A stretch of DNA of 64,000 nucleotides from Pseudopithomyces maydicus (GCA_026873275.1 JANTUC010000004.1:496001-560000), one strand, 5' to 3'; counted from the first letter of the stretch, positions 46,271 through 57,291 are shown. A program made the numbers and translations. Notes: a model not told the origin generated them from the sequence alone.

Positions 46271-47800
46271 TCAATATTCCATGCCGCTCGCTTCTCCACC
46301 ATCGCCAACTCCGAACATATCAGGATATGCATTCGGCTGAACCTGGTTGGACTGATAAGTGGGCTGGTTTTCACCGTTACCCATTATGGTCTGCAGCCAG
46401 TGGTGATATTCTGCTGCTCGCTGCTCTATGGTTGGTTGTGCGCTCACACCAGACATGAATGGTCCTTGCACTGCGTCAGACGACCATCCACTGAACTCTC
46501 CCTCGGGACGATATGGCCCTTGAAAGAAGTTAGACTGAATATGAACAAAGTTTGACTGAATGTGAGCAAGCATTGGCAGGCCAAGGCGAGATTCATATCT
46601 ATCAGAACTCTCATTGGGATGATAGTCGCTGGTGTCTAGATCCATGGCCATCTCGGCATCATGCTCAAAGTCCGTAGGATTTATTGCGACGTCTTGGACA
46701 GACTCGGTGTACATTTGGACACCTTCGTCTTGACCTTCTACGACATGGTTGCCCCAATGAATAAATCCATGTGGCGGTGCATAATCATCCCATGATGATT
46801 GATCCTCCTGAACTGATGACTGAACTTGACCGAAGTGCTCAGCACCTGCCTGTTGGGGCGAAAGGTTCTCATGCTTGTTCTCGGGCTCGTTGGAGTAGAG
46901 AGAGTTTTCGTTCTCCATCGAAAACGAAGGTGCCCGGGCTGGAAGAACTTCATGAAGTTGTTGCTGCAGTTGCCAGTCGACTTTCTTAGAGCCCTCTTCA
47001 TAAGAAGCCTGGCTACGGAGGCTCTCGGACGACTTTCTTACGAAGCGGCTGTTCTTGAAGCTTTTGACCTTTTTGACCTTCTTAACCTTTTTGGTCTGCC
47101 GTCCCTGTTTGCCCTTCTCAACTGCAAGCGTTCGGAAAACCGATCGGTATTTCTCGTTCAGCTTGCCATTGATCATGGCAGGATGCTCATCACCAATGTA
47201 GCTCAAGCCGGCCTTCTGTGCAAGCGGCTCTTCGAAGTGCGATCCCTCCTCGCGCCGGCCTTGAATAGCTGTGTCAAGAGCTTGCACTAACGCAGTATCA
47301 TTAAGTCGCACCCACAACCGAACTAAACGTTCCGTGAGCCAGAGCACAGTGAGCCCTTTGGTGGTGTCGAAGACCGTATCTGGACGTTCGAATCCGTTAT
47401 TCAGCCTCAGCGTGATCATTTGGTGCATCGCCTTGACTGTGGCTACCAGGCAATAGTATAGATCCTCAAAGTCACCCAAAGGACGGTGCATCGGGTCCTT
47501 TGTTCCGGTGCATGGCAATTTCAGATATCCTGGAGTCTCTGGTGCGTTAGGAAGACCAGAAAATGGCGAGTGGTATCCTTTCTCGAGACGTTCGATCAGA
47601 ACCTGAAGGGTGGGGCTGTTGCGGTCTTTTTGCTTCGGTCCAGTAAGGACGGTTGCATCTTGGATTGAAACAAGTTCAGACGCCGTCTTCAGCAGCACCT
47701 TCTTGGCTTGATGATCGGTGAGACTGTAGAATGAAGCTTCGACCTGTTCTTTCGTAACAGCAGCGGCAAGAGGACGGTACGGTGGGCCCGGACCGGACAT
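46271..47800 (-). CDS. Hypothetical protein, no recognised domain
   Basis: A single ATG-started frame of 509 residues. I do not recognise the family. The N-terminal half (about 1-215) looks folded and helical, with EQVEASFYSLTDHQAKKVLL, DFEDLYYCLVATVKAMHQMI and GLTVLWLTERLVRLWVRL. It is followed at about 228-245 by a lysine-rich stretch with KKVKKVKKVK, a likely nuclear localisation signal. The C-terminal half is acidic and rich in Gln, Ser and Asn. It includes a direct repeat of HIQSNF and a tail of Gln/Asn/Pro residues, looking disordered like a regulatory region. No signal peptide or membrane helix is seen. The long uninterrupted frame with an organised composition change argues for a real gene. 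A nuclear role is inference only. Confidence 0.65.
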   Translation of the reverse strand: MSGPGPPYRPLAAAVTKEQVEASFYSLTDHQAKKVLLKTASELVSIQDATVLTGPKQKDRNSPTLQVLIERLEKGYHSPFSGLPNAPETPGYLKLPCTGTKDPMHRPLGDFEDLYYCLVATVKAMHQMITLRLNNGFERPDTVFDTTKGLTVLWLTERLVRLWVRLNDTALVQALDTAIQGRREEGSHFEEPLAQKAGLSYIGDEHPAMINGKLNEKYRSVFRTLAVEKGKQGRQTKKVKKVKKVKSFKNSRFVRKSSESLRSQASYEEGSKKVDWQLQQQLHEVLPARAPSFSMENENSLYSNEPENKHENLSPQQAGAEHFGQVQSSVQEDQSSWDDYAPPHGFIHWGNHVVEGQDEGVQMYTESVQDVAINPTDFEHDAEMAMDLDTSDYHPNESSDRYESRLGLPMLAHIQSNFVHIQSNFFQGPYRPEGEFSGWSSDAVQGPFMSGVSAQPTIEQRAAEYHHWLQTIMGNGENQPTYQSNQVQPNAYPDMFGVGDGGEASGMEY

Positions 47801-50354
47801 GATGGGCTTCAGTCACGGCGCGATGCCGTAAACAGAAGCCGGGTATGCCTTGAGCCTATAGTAGCGAGGCTGATTGGATCGATTCCTTTAGAACAAACAT
47901 TAGCAAGATTTATACAAGTAGAACGGCTAGAGCGCGAATGCAACAGTCAATTGAGCCTCACAGTGATGTCGCATATACAGTTTTTTGAAGTACCCGATGT
48001 TTTGGGGCATTCGATTTGTCTGAGGTGAGTCAGTACTAATATACTGGCCCAGAAAAATGTTTACACTGGGTTGAGTGAATCCGTTGCTAGAGAGACGCGG
48101 CGAGGGCAGTCACAACAAGCAAACGGTACTGCAAATGATGTGGCTGTCACCGCGTCCTTCGCGAGATATGGGGATCATAGCTGTGATCAACCGAGATAAC
48201 TTTCCATATCTTTTAGCACTTGACGGGGTAACGTGAGGTTGAGGCCTGTGACATGAAGAAGCTTGTAGCTCACCTACCTGCGCGCTGCCTTCCGAGCCCT
48301 CACTTCATTCCATAGCATCTTTGAATCAGGCCCATCAACTCGAAAATATCCATGTTCCTTTTCAATTGAGACGGCGCCAGATCAATTTCTATACCCACCT
48401 TCATCTGTGTGTGCACTAGGAAGGCGCATACACCAGCGAGGAAACGATTCGCATATCGGAAGCTCACCCAGTCGTTGATAGCTGGCTCATGTAGTTTAAA
48501 GGGCTGTCTTGTCGTAATCTAGAATAAATATTCCTTTTAGATATATCTAGTTGGTTTGCTCATGCGCAGCCGATGCAAGTCTGATTCAGGCAGCCGTGGA
48601 TACATATCACCTATCACACAGATAGAAGACAGCTCCATTTTCACCTAGAGCTCTTTGATTCAAGATCCATGAGTTTCAAAGATGGCCCCATTTTGCTGAA
48701 GTTGTTGCTAAACATGTCCTGGTACAGTTATGGAGACCGCCAAGAGTCTCTCAGAGGGAAGATCAATGCATGTAGGTATATTTGCTTAGACGCGTTGGTA
48801 AAGGGAAAGTAAAGTCCACTATGACATTGTTCCTATTATAAAGGACTACAAGCATGCAGAACTAATTTGAATTCACATTATTCGCGGTGCGTAAGGCAGC
48901 ACTTAAGGCAGCAAAGATACCTTATACGGAATAGCCGTATACATAAGTGACATGGACACGGACGTCGAAATCCCTGTAAACGCTGGATTATGTACATATG
49001 TATGTACAATATGTGCAATAGCACAATAACCCTGATGATATCACCAACCCATAACTGCGCACTAGTCCAGAATCGAAATGACAGAGGATCAGCCCAGGAG
49101 AAGCCCGATCAATCATTTAAGCGGCTCCAATGCGGCCAATTGTGCAGCAATAGTTCCATGGTAGGCTTTATTCGGATTCATGATCAAGCGTACTTTTGCG
49201 CGGAATAGATACCAGTACGGTATTACCGGTAGAAGTACTGGGGTGCTCTGACATCACCCAGAGCGTAGCCCAGAGATAAGTAAGTCCCACCCGACAGGTG
49301 CAGGGTACCTAGGTAGGCAGAAGGTCATGCGTGCCGCGATAAGGGCCGATGTCGCAGCACAAGTACCTATGTACCTACCTACATAGTCAAGCGTGGCATG
49401 GCTAGCATTATCGAGGTGCTAAACTGTTTTCTGAACTTCATGACTCCCGCAGAAACCGGGTTGTGGTAAATTGGATTCGGCGAATTGTGCAGTTCCATGC
49501 TCCACGAAGAGTAAGTATCCTGGTAATCACATGGTCCAACATGTGCCCAGGTGCCCGGCATACCTGCTGCCACGCTTTGGTAATGGGCTTCCTAGAAAGG
49601 CAATGAAGCATTTGGACACAGGAGCCATCTGCGAGGTTCCCGCCTCTCCTGCATGCCTTCATACCTGAGACTAGGGTAGCTAGGTATGACGGAGCTGGAC
49701 GGACTGGGCTGATGTGGACGCCACAGTCTCGTTGTAGCCGAAGTCAGCTGGGTGCATCCTCCGCTAAGCCCTCCGCCATCCAGGAACACATGCACGTTCC
49801 CGTGCCCTGCCCCGCACCCACCTGCGAACTTCACTTGCATACTTCGTACGGTGCCACGTTTCGACCATTTGATGTACTGTCCGATGGCGCAGAAACGGCC
49901 ATGGACTACATAAACAGCTCGCACTGCCCGGCAGATGCACAGCAACGCTGGCACGTCGAGCATGCCCGAGACGAGTCTTAACAAAGCACAGTCAGAAAGA
50001 AAACAGCATGGTCATGTGAACAGGTGGGCAGCCACCTGTTCACCTGTCTGCGAATCACGCCTCCCTTCCACCCACCAATACGTTATTGGTAGGCGCCGGT
50101 GTTTTCGGAATCAATCCTCGCTGCTATGGCTTGCGACGGCCCTGCGACGGCCATGGCACACGCCTTCCGCTTCCCTGATATGAACGCATGGTTTCTTTGC
50201 GCCGGTGTGCTTTCTATTCCAAGGCTTTGAATTCCAAAGTATATCATAGTCTTTACAAGTCGCTGTGTGTCTTTTTTACCAAGAATTTCGCGAGGTCGTC
50301 TGTACACCACCTGCTGAACGCCGAACTCGGACACCTTTGGTGCGCTGGGCCGCA
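47801..50354. other. Gene-poor stretch, about 2.5 kb
   Basis: This is the longest stretch without a supportable gene. The left part is AT-rich, with many stops in all frames. Around 49305-49386 there are clustered inverted copies of tacctaggtagg/tacctacctacat, with a related ctaggtat near 49680. The right part (49590-50350) is GC-richer, with short overlapping frames on both strands and no domain. I see no terminal repeats, target-site duplication or transposase remnant, so a decayed mobile element is possible but not shown. Confidence 0.45.
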
Positions 50355-51303
50355 ATGTGCTTCGGAGCCTTCTTCTCTGGGTCTGACCAGAAGCGCAAAT
50401 CGAGCCAGTCGCATTCCAAAAGCAAGAGACAGAATGTGCGGTCCAACTCGCTGCATCGTGGAAATACGTCGACAGTCACGAAAATACCAGAGCGCAAGTC
50501 GCCAGAGCGCAAGTCGCCGGAGCGGCCCAATTCAAAACGGACCAGAGAACCCAGCGCAAAAGTAGATCGCCGTGTGCGACCGTCGTATACGCAAAATCAC
50601 GGAGGAAACTATAGACCACATCTTGTTGTCCAAGCGCCGTGTATGCCGATATTCCGATTCTTTTGTTATGCCTCAAAAGCAACATCTGACAGGAATAGCC
50701 ATGTGGTATCGACCTGCCGAAAGTTCCTTGAGCAGTGACCCTTCGCAAGAGATGCTCTTGAACCCGCGCCCCCGGAGGACTGCGGGCAATACACGACAGC
50801 AGCACAACAAATACACGTCACAATCGACCTTGAAAGGTCGAGGCGCAAAGCGTCAACGCACCACAGCAGACGGACGTGATGACCAGGTGCATTCTCGCAG
50901 AATCCCCAAGAGAAGCCAGTACCAGACGTTGGGAGACGACACGACACAAACATACCGATCAGCGGGCCAATACCACGACCACCACCCCGAACCACCTGGA
51001 AACCGCCCCGTGCCGTCTCGGCGCTACCACTCACACCTCTCCCCACCAATGCGCCCGAACACGAGCGCCCGGCGTGATCCTGACCGCCGGTTCGCGGTGC
51101 TGGCCGCAACCAACACGGCACTGGAGCACCTCCGGCGCGAGGCTTTTGCTCAACCCTCGCCTCCACCCCAGGGAGAGCGTCTACGGAGGTACCAAGGGGT
51201 GACGATCCCGGCGTCGAGTATCCCTTTCGAGTGGGACTGCGTCAGCTCACAGTATTCGTCTCGGCATGGGGGATCAAGTGGTCGGCAGAGGGCGAGGCGG
51301 TGA
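50355..51303 (+). CDS. Hypothetical Arg/Ser-rich protein starting MCFG
   Basis: I read two exons, 50355-50638 and 50736-51303, joined by a 97-base GT...AG intron with phase agreement, giving 283 residues. The N-terminus MCFGAFFSGSDQKRKSSQS is of a kind seen in several fungal orphan proteins; the cysteine at position 2 could be acylated. A basic region follows with the direct repeat PERKSPERKSPER (50486-50525). The second exon is rich in Arg, His, Pro and Ser and ends in a fairly distinctive block, RRFAVLAATNTALEHLRREA then IPASSIPFEWDCVSSQYSS. No known domain. The intron is the weakest part: a 54-base alternative at the same donor would end the protein early. Function unknown. Confidence 0.45.
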
Positions 51304-51949
51304 CATGGGGTTTTCCGGGTTTGCATGCAGGATGGATATACACTTGGTAATGTGGGGTTATACCATTATATACATACATGTGGTAGTGAATGTTTACAAC
51401 TTTCCATTGACTATTGTAATGCTTGTCGGACGTAGTATACCACTAACATGGAACTTGAGTTGTCTGATGACTGGATGCATTGACGAGCATGATGGCTCCA
51501 AGTTGACTCACGTCGCTGCGATCCATCAGTCAGGATGTTGTGGCGGCAGAGATGGTAGTTAACGTGAGGTATTGTATCCTGTTTTACAAAGTACCATCTA
51601 TATTGCTAAAGAGCAATGAATAGCATGTGCCCGAGCGGAAAACATCGAAGCTAGTCTGGACTATTGAGATACATGGAATAATATCTGGTCCACTCTGTCC
51701 ACCCTGGAATGTATCTTTCCATTACACGTCTTGAAGCAGCAACCTGGGTCCAAGTGCCTACTGCTTTCGCAATGGCCTCGGGTCCATCATCTGAGAAGCG
51801 ACCTTGACACGATGGATATGCCTGCAAGCTCAGTGACCACATACATGTGGCAGATGCAAGGGCGAATGAGGGGGCGATCAAGCGTGCTGTGCCGACGACG
51901 TTCGGAGCGGGACTTCTCATGGGGTACTCGACGGTGCCAGATGGGTTCC
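51304..51949. other. Intergenic between convergent genes
   Basis: This is the 3' flank of the Arg/Ser-rich gene (+) and of ELP6 (-). A minus frame at 51651-51953 opens only at a GTG overlapping the end of ELP6 and shows no domain. No other feature is seen. Confidence 0.5.
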
Positions 51950-53047
51950 TCACACGGTTGCGGTGCCCCTTTCGAAGACCTTTACGCTACCATCGGCGTG
52001 GATTTTGTAGAGCACCTCGGAGCCCATCTCCTCGGGAGCATCGGCCTCGGGGCGTCCGCCAGGGTCGGCGCTGTGCAAGGCGCCCACAGTTGCCCACGAG
52101 CCCTTGTTCACGGTGGCCCTGAGCACACCGCTGACGTCCCGTGCGACGCCCGTGTCCAAGACCCTCACGCCCAGGACCTTTGCGCTCATGTGGGCCGTCT
52201 TGACGAGCAGGTTCTGGTGGGCGATCTGGAGCGGCTGGGGCGGGAGCGAAGGGGTGAGCAGGGCCTGGTCGGCCTGCAGATGCACGAGGAGGTGCGACAC
52301 GGACTGGTGCGAGTGCAGGGTAAGGAAGAGCGAGGTCAGGCTGGAAGGCGTGAGGGACGGGGCGGCGGCAAGGAGGAGGTCCGGGTTGTCGAGGACGACG
52401 AGGGTGGTTGAAGCAGGGTCGGACGAGCGCAGAGGGGCGAGGGCAGCGGCGACGGTGGCCGCTACATGGTCGGGCGAGGCCGAGGAGAGGGCGTGCAGGC
52501 CTGGCGGTGGGTTTGCGATGCCCTGGGCAGGCGCGGGCGGTGTCCTTGCGGGCGGTGGTGTCCTTGCTGCTGGCGGTGTCCTTGCTGGCGGCGGCAGGCG
52601 TCCCGGAGGCGCACTCGGCCTGGTCGGTAGGCGCTTCTCTCCTCCTCCTGATCCTATTCCTGTTGTCGCTGCTGCTCCTGCTCCTGTTCCTGTTGCTGCT
52701 GCGTCGCCGTCGCCGTCGCCGGGCAGAAACAGCGCCGACAGGCCATCCACAAAGGCGAACCGGCCCTGTGTGCGCAGACTGCCCAGGTCGAGCCCCGTGC
52801 CCTTGCGCACCTCCTGCCTCCAAAACTCGTAGTCTCTCATCCAGCTCACGAGCACCACCTTCGTGGGCCCGCCGTCATGGTTGCCGTCGTCTCGCCCGCC
52901 GCCTGCGCTCAGCGCATCGTAGAGAAAGCGCGCGATGAGCCAGTTGGCCGACGCATCCAGCGTCCCCGTGACAAGCAGCAGCGAGTCGTCTTTGGGCGTG
53001 CGCACCAGCGGTTGCAGCAGCGGTGGGATTCGGGAGGACGGGGGCAT
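51950..53047 (-). CDS. elp6: Elongator complex protein 6
   Basis: A single exon encodes 365 residues. The N-terminus SLLLVTGTLDASANWLIARF and TKVVLVSWMRDYEFWRQE match ELP6, a RecA-like ATPase-fold protein without the usual catalytic motifs. With Elp4 and Elp5 it forms the hexameric ring of Elongator, which modifies wobble uridines of tRNAs. Later family segments are STTLVVLDNPDLLLAA, LTSLFLTLHSHQSVSHLLVH, ATVNKGSWATVGALHSADPG and VLYKIHADGSVKVFERG. Between about residues 105 and 175 there is a low-complexity insert: Gly/Asp/Ala/Thr repeats, then Pro/Arg/Thr repeats of RTPPPARTPP type. The coding strand is very GC-rich and gives long antisense frames. Identification is good; the insert is unusual. 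Confidence 0.88.
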   Translation of the reverse strand: MPPSSRIPPLLQPLVRTPKDDSLLLVTGTLDASANWLIARFLYDALSAGGGRDDGNHDGGPTKVVLVSWMRDYEFWRQEVRKGTGLDLGSLRTQGRFAFVDGLSALFLPGDGDGDAAATGTGAGAAATTGIGSGGGEKRLPTRPSAPPGRLPPPARTPPAARTPPPARTPPAPAQGIANPPPGLHALSSASPDHVAATVAAALAPLRSSDPASTTLVVLDNPDLLLAAAPSLTPSSLTSLFLTLHSHQSVSHLLVHLQADQALLTPSLPPQPLQIAHQNLLVKTAHMSAKVLGVRVLDTGVARDVSGVLRATVNKGSWATVGALHSADPGGRPEADAPEEMGSEVLYKIHADGSVKVFERGTATV

Positions 53048-53346
53048 GCTGGGCAGTCTGCAATTCGTGCCGTGCGTGGTCGCGTACGTACAGGGTCGCG
53101 CTTATTAAGGAGTTTTGGTAGGAGAACGGATCTAGGAACAGAACCCCTCCACCCCACTCTCTCTCTCACCATCCTTCCCATTATCTCGGCCAGGTACATA
53201 TACCTACGCACACGAGTCCAAGAACTGCTTCCTCTGCCCTTTCCAACCCTGGGCCGTCAACCATCAATCCCTTGATCCCTTGATCCGTCAATCCGTCAAT
53301 CCATCAACCCGTCAACTATCCACCATCCACCATCCACCATCCACCG
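53048..53346. other. Spacer: ELP6 promoter and RdRP 3' flank
   Basis: About 300 bases between two minus-strand genes, largely CT-rich. The left end of a simple tandem repeat (listed separately) lies here. No coding signal is seen. Confidence 0.55.
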
Positions 53347-53365
53347 TCAATTATCCACCGTCATC
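53268..53365. repeat. Degenerate short tandem repeats (ccrtcaat / ccaccat types)
   Basis: The stretch consists of imperfect 8-base units (tccgtcaa, tccatcaa, ccttgatc) followed by exact 7-base units (ccaccat) and ccgtcaa variants. Its right end overlaps the stop codon and last codons of the minus-strand RdRP gene at 53347. Confidence 0.75.
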
Positions 53366-56300
53366 GCTTCTTCCCTAGCTAGTGCTACCCGGCCTCGACG
53401 CCTCCAGGCGCTCCAGGCGTTGCACCAATGTCTCCCCCTACCCTCGATCCCCAAGTCGATCATTGTGCCCTGCTCCTCCTCATTGCCATGCAATTCCTCC
53501 TCAGTAGATCTCAAGCCGTTCTCGTTTTGACCACTGCTCCCCTTGCCCTCACCCGCCTTGCCCTCGTCCTCGGTGACCCTGTTGTCTTTTGCAGAGTCTG
53601 CGAAAGAGATCAGTCCAATGTACCCACGCTCACCCATTCAACTCATACATACCATGATTGAAGTCAAGTTTCAACAAATCACCGAAATGCGAGATGCCCT
53701 GTGCCGTCTCGATGTCACCCGTCTCTCTCTCCGGCTCGCGTTTGACGTGCTTCTTCGGCATTGCATGTTGCTGGAGTATAGTAGCTTCCGGCCGGCCCCG
53801 CGTGTATCCGTTTCGTATCTTGCCGAGCTCATCTACGAACAGCCAAGGAAACGACATGAAGGGCATGTTTTCTGGCGTCATGGCTTGGCCCATCTTTCGT
53901 GCCTCTATCACGGCAGCCTCCACTTCAGCTGCCGTTACCTCGTACATGGCAGCAACGAATGGTGACATCTTCTCCGAATCATGCGTGCCTTCTGCATCGA
54001 CTGCTTTACGACACAATCCTCGAAACCGCAACTTCATCGCCTCCATCGTCCGGCCGAATTCCTCGGCAAAGGTATAATCGCGGCTCTCGAGGTTGTGGGA
54101 GAGCACAAAGACAGACCATGCTTCAAATTCGGTACCGATGGCATGCTTTGCCATCAGCCGCTTTAGATCCGAATCGTAAGCCTGCTTGAGTTCTTTGGCT
54201 GCAGCCAGAATTTCTTGGTCCGGTTTGTAGGCACCCAGAATCTTCTCGTCAAATTGGTTTTCGTATTGAGGTACGAAATCAACCAGCTGTACCTGATCGA
54301 ACAGCATGCCCAGGATCTTTTTAGATCGGTAGAACCTGTGTGCTGGCTGGTTTTCTTTCTTGAGAAAGTGCGGTTTTTTACTAGGTCGGAGTTCAGGTTC
54401 CATTATCGCAGGAATTCCGCTCTTGGAGTAGTCAACCGCCTGCGAATGGAGTTGGGCTAGCCTGAGACCTGCCGAAGGAATTAACTCTGCTACGACCAGA
54501 CCATGATGATGCATTCTTCACTTACATTTTTCGTCTCTTACACCCTCTGCACTTGCATCAGCTTGGGCCAAATGGGCCGTAGCAATCGGACCAAGTGAAT
54601 CATTCCTTATGTGCGCCACAAAAAAGTCGGTGATGTCTTTGACAGTGATCGGTCTCGTCGATTCCACAGGCCGCTCGGCGGTGAAGTCCATGGGCGGCTC
54701 GTTTACCGTCCTTGGTAGAAAGTCTTTGTCCCACAGCACCATGTAGTCATCTCCATCCAGATCTCCGCCAGAACACATGTTAGGAATATCCCGATCTCCG
54801 CTTTGGGGGAAAACCACAACATTTTTCAGGTGATGTAACGCCGCTACGTCAACAGCGCGAACAACGCGAACATCGCCGGCATGGAGCGAAGGGTTGCGTG
54901 CAACAATGCATATGCCTTGTATGACCCTGTAATGACCTTGCTTTCCAGTGCTCGCGTTCTTGGCTACGTCGGAGACCTGCAAGAATATTTCAGGCAAGCT
55001 TTCCATCTTCTCGTCACTGGTGACATCAGCCCGAGACTGCGGATCGTTGTAGTGGCCTTTCAAAGTATCGGTTTCGTCCACGCAACCAAGTACGTATGCG
55101 CCCTCTTCAACTACTATGCGAGCCTTTTCCTTGAGGTATTTGATATGATAAGCGCGCCACAATTGAAGTAACGACATCATGAAAGGCTCCTTGCTCCGCA
55201 TGAAGCCATCAATGATCATGCCAGCCATAGTAAGTGTAGTCTGGTTCAAGTCGATGTTCCGTTGGAGTTTCTCGATGGCAACGCTTTCCTGCTTGGTTGC
55301 ACGCTCAATGTCATTAACCATGTCCTGCTGCTTTCGCGTGAAAACAGAATCCGGCACACCAAGCGTTGATAATATAACTATCACTTGACGGTTCAAGCAT
55401 GCCATAGAAAGCGCGGAAGCTCGGATAATCTCCAGTCCCATAATCGTGGCCTCGAATTTGTATTGGCTTGGACGTATGTGGACAACATGACCCGTGATCT
55501 TGGGATCGAGCGCAAGTACACCTTTGCAGCCAGCCAAACGGAATTGATAGAGTGATGGTGGGTCGTGAAAAGCGTTCGGTAAGCCGAGCTCTTTCGCAGC
55601 CATCTGAGCTAAGAAACTTGAAATTTTGCCGACCCCATCCGTAAAGCAATACCCGTTTCGTTCGACGTCAGGAATCTTCTCGACCCTGACGGTGACGCTA
55701 TTGATTGCACGGGTGGTCGAAAAGCACTGTCCGAGTCGGGCACCAAACTTAGCTGCTGTCTTGATATGACCGAATTGACCCATTGATTGGCGTATGTCGT
55801 CGGCGGACTTTGAAGGCGTGGGTGCATAGAAGTATGCTCCACGCTCCCTAAACTGAGAGTTTCCGAATGCGAGGAACTCGTAATACCGACCAGCGATCAC
55901 AATTCCATTTTCCATCGCTCTAGTGATTCGGTCGAAGATTGCATTACAACTGTCGTTGCTTCGACTGTACAGCTCACCTTCAGTCTTCTCGTCCGAAAAT
56001 CTGACGCGGATAAATCGATCAGAGTCCGCAGCATGCTTTCGCATAATTCGATTTGAAGTCTCTATCACGGGTTGTCCCACGTGGATTGAAGTTGGCGTAA
56101 TATTTGCTGATCGTGAAAGGATGCAATAGTCGGGAAGTTTCTTTGCACGGATCGCTGTGGGCGGCTTGTTGAATATCTCCATAGGGTCGAAAACCTCTTG
56201 TCTCGACTCGATCATCTTCTCCAAAAGATACACAGCTTCTGCAGGACTTAAAGAGGAGAGTCGTTCTAAAAATGCACGAGATATGTTGTGCTCATGTAGA

Positions 56301-57118
56301 TGTCCATTCGAAACACAAACCTCCAGTTGGTAGCGAACGTCAAAGGGAAGGTTTACCCGACCAGTGGCAAGATAGTGGAATGCGGAATCTTCGGATCTAG
56401 AGCCTTGTAGATGGGGATGTGTTCCAGAAATCTCTTCTTCCAATAGCGACCATACAGCTGGTGCTGTACCCCTGATCAGGCTGTAGCTCTCCAAGTTCCT
56501 GACATGAATGCCATGGTCGGCAAGTGTTGCCTTCAGCTTGTTGAAATTAGGCTCGGCAAGAGTCGTGGAACCGAATGTGATTCGATAAGTTGTCCAGTGG
56601 CCGATGTCAATGATAGGAGTCTCCTTGCGATTCATTACAGGAGCCTTGTCCAACTTTCTCTTGGTCCGGCGGTCGATAATATCTGTTTGTCGGTACAAAC
56701 CACCACTGTTCATCTGCATCCAGAATTTCGGCGGCTATTGCACTTGTCAGCAAGTGCATCTCAACGCCATAGTTATTTCGTTTAGTAGGGCACACACAGA
56801 TTTGAAAGGAATGATCAGTGAATTGTTTGCCTTGTATATAGTCTCGATGAGAGACAAAGGCAGCTGGAATTTTAACCTCTGGCGCTGGCCATCGATTGCC
56901 AGGGGGAATTGAATTTCGACTTCTTTGTAATCTCCCACTTTAAGTGCGATTTTTACATTACCGGTAGCATGGACCGTCTGCATTATCTTCATGGCGTGCT
57001 CGGAAGTGTTTACACCAAAGTCGATCGAGTTGGCGAAGATTGGAGCCATGCTTTCAGGTGAGGATGAAAGTGGCGACGACGAGGGCGCCACATACCTAGC
57101 CTGCGAATGCCTTCCCAT
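53347..57118 (-). CDS. RNA-dependent RNA polymerase of RNA silencing (QDE-1/RDR type)
   Basis: Four exons on the minus strand, 56798-57118, 54526-56734, 53653-54468 and 53347-53597, encode 1198 residues. Splices restore family motifs: IPFKS joins PPKFWMQMN, and DEKC joins LRLAQLHSQAVDYSK. Further conserved blocks are YCFTDGVGKIS, FRLAGCKGVLALDP, IRPSQYKFE and VIQGICIVARNPSLHAGDVR. The catalytic loop CSGGDLDGDDYMVLWD has the metal-binding Asp residues from D765 to D769. The enzyme copies single-stranded RNA into double-stranded RNA for quelling or related small-RNA pathways. The last exon, with a Glu/Gly-rich C-terminus, is supported by splice phase but is poorly conserved and runs into a tandem repeat. 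No Dicer or Argonaute gene lies in the window. Identification is secure. Confidence 0.92.
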
Positions 57119-57252
57119 CTTGCTTGCTGCGTAGTGTTAGATAGGAGGAGAAGCGTTGGTTCGAAAATTTTGTGTGTTTTGAAGGGCCCGTTTGCGCAAC
57201 TGCGTTTGCTGACGTCCCTACCTAAGTAGACGCAGGGCATCCGCGCGCCCAG

Positions 57253-57274
57253 CGCCCGCCCGCGCGGGCGGGCG
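57253..57274. repeat. Perfect 22-base GC palindrome upstream of the RdRP gene
   Basis: Two 11-base arms (cgcccgcccgc and its exact complement) meet without a spacer, about 135 bases upstream of the RdRP start codon. It could form a cruciform or bind a symmetric factor. Confidence 0.8.
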
Positions 57275-57283
57275 TTTGCTCAA

Positions 57284-57291
57284 TCACGTGA
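57284..57291. promoter_or_regulatory. E-box TCACGTGA upstream of the RdRP gene
   Basis: This is a perfect 8-base palindrome with a CACGTG core, the usual site of bHLH factors in fungi. It lies 10 bases from the GC palindrome and about 170 bases upstream of the RdRP start. Confidence 0.5.

Noticed and set aside
51651..51953. Minus-strand frame of 100 codons overlapping the ELP6 end
   Set aside because: It starts at a GTG in the last codons of ELP6, lacks an ATG and a domain, and is most likely 3' flank.
52104..52832. Long plus-strand frames opposite ELP6
   Set aside because: They are Arg/Ala/Gly-rich by-products of the GC-rich, repeat-bearing ELP6 coding strand; no domain or splice pattern.
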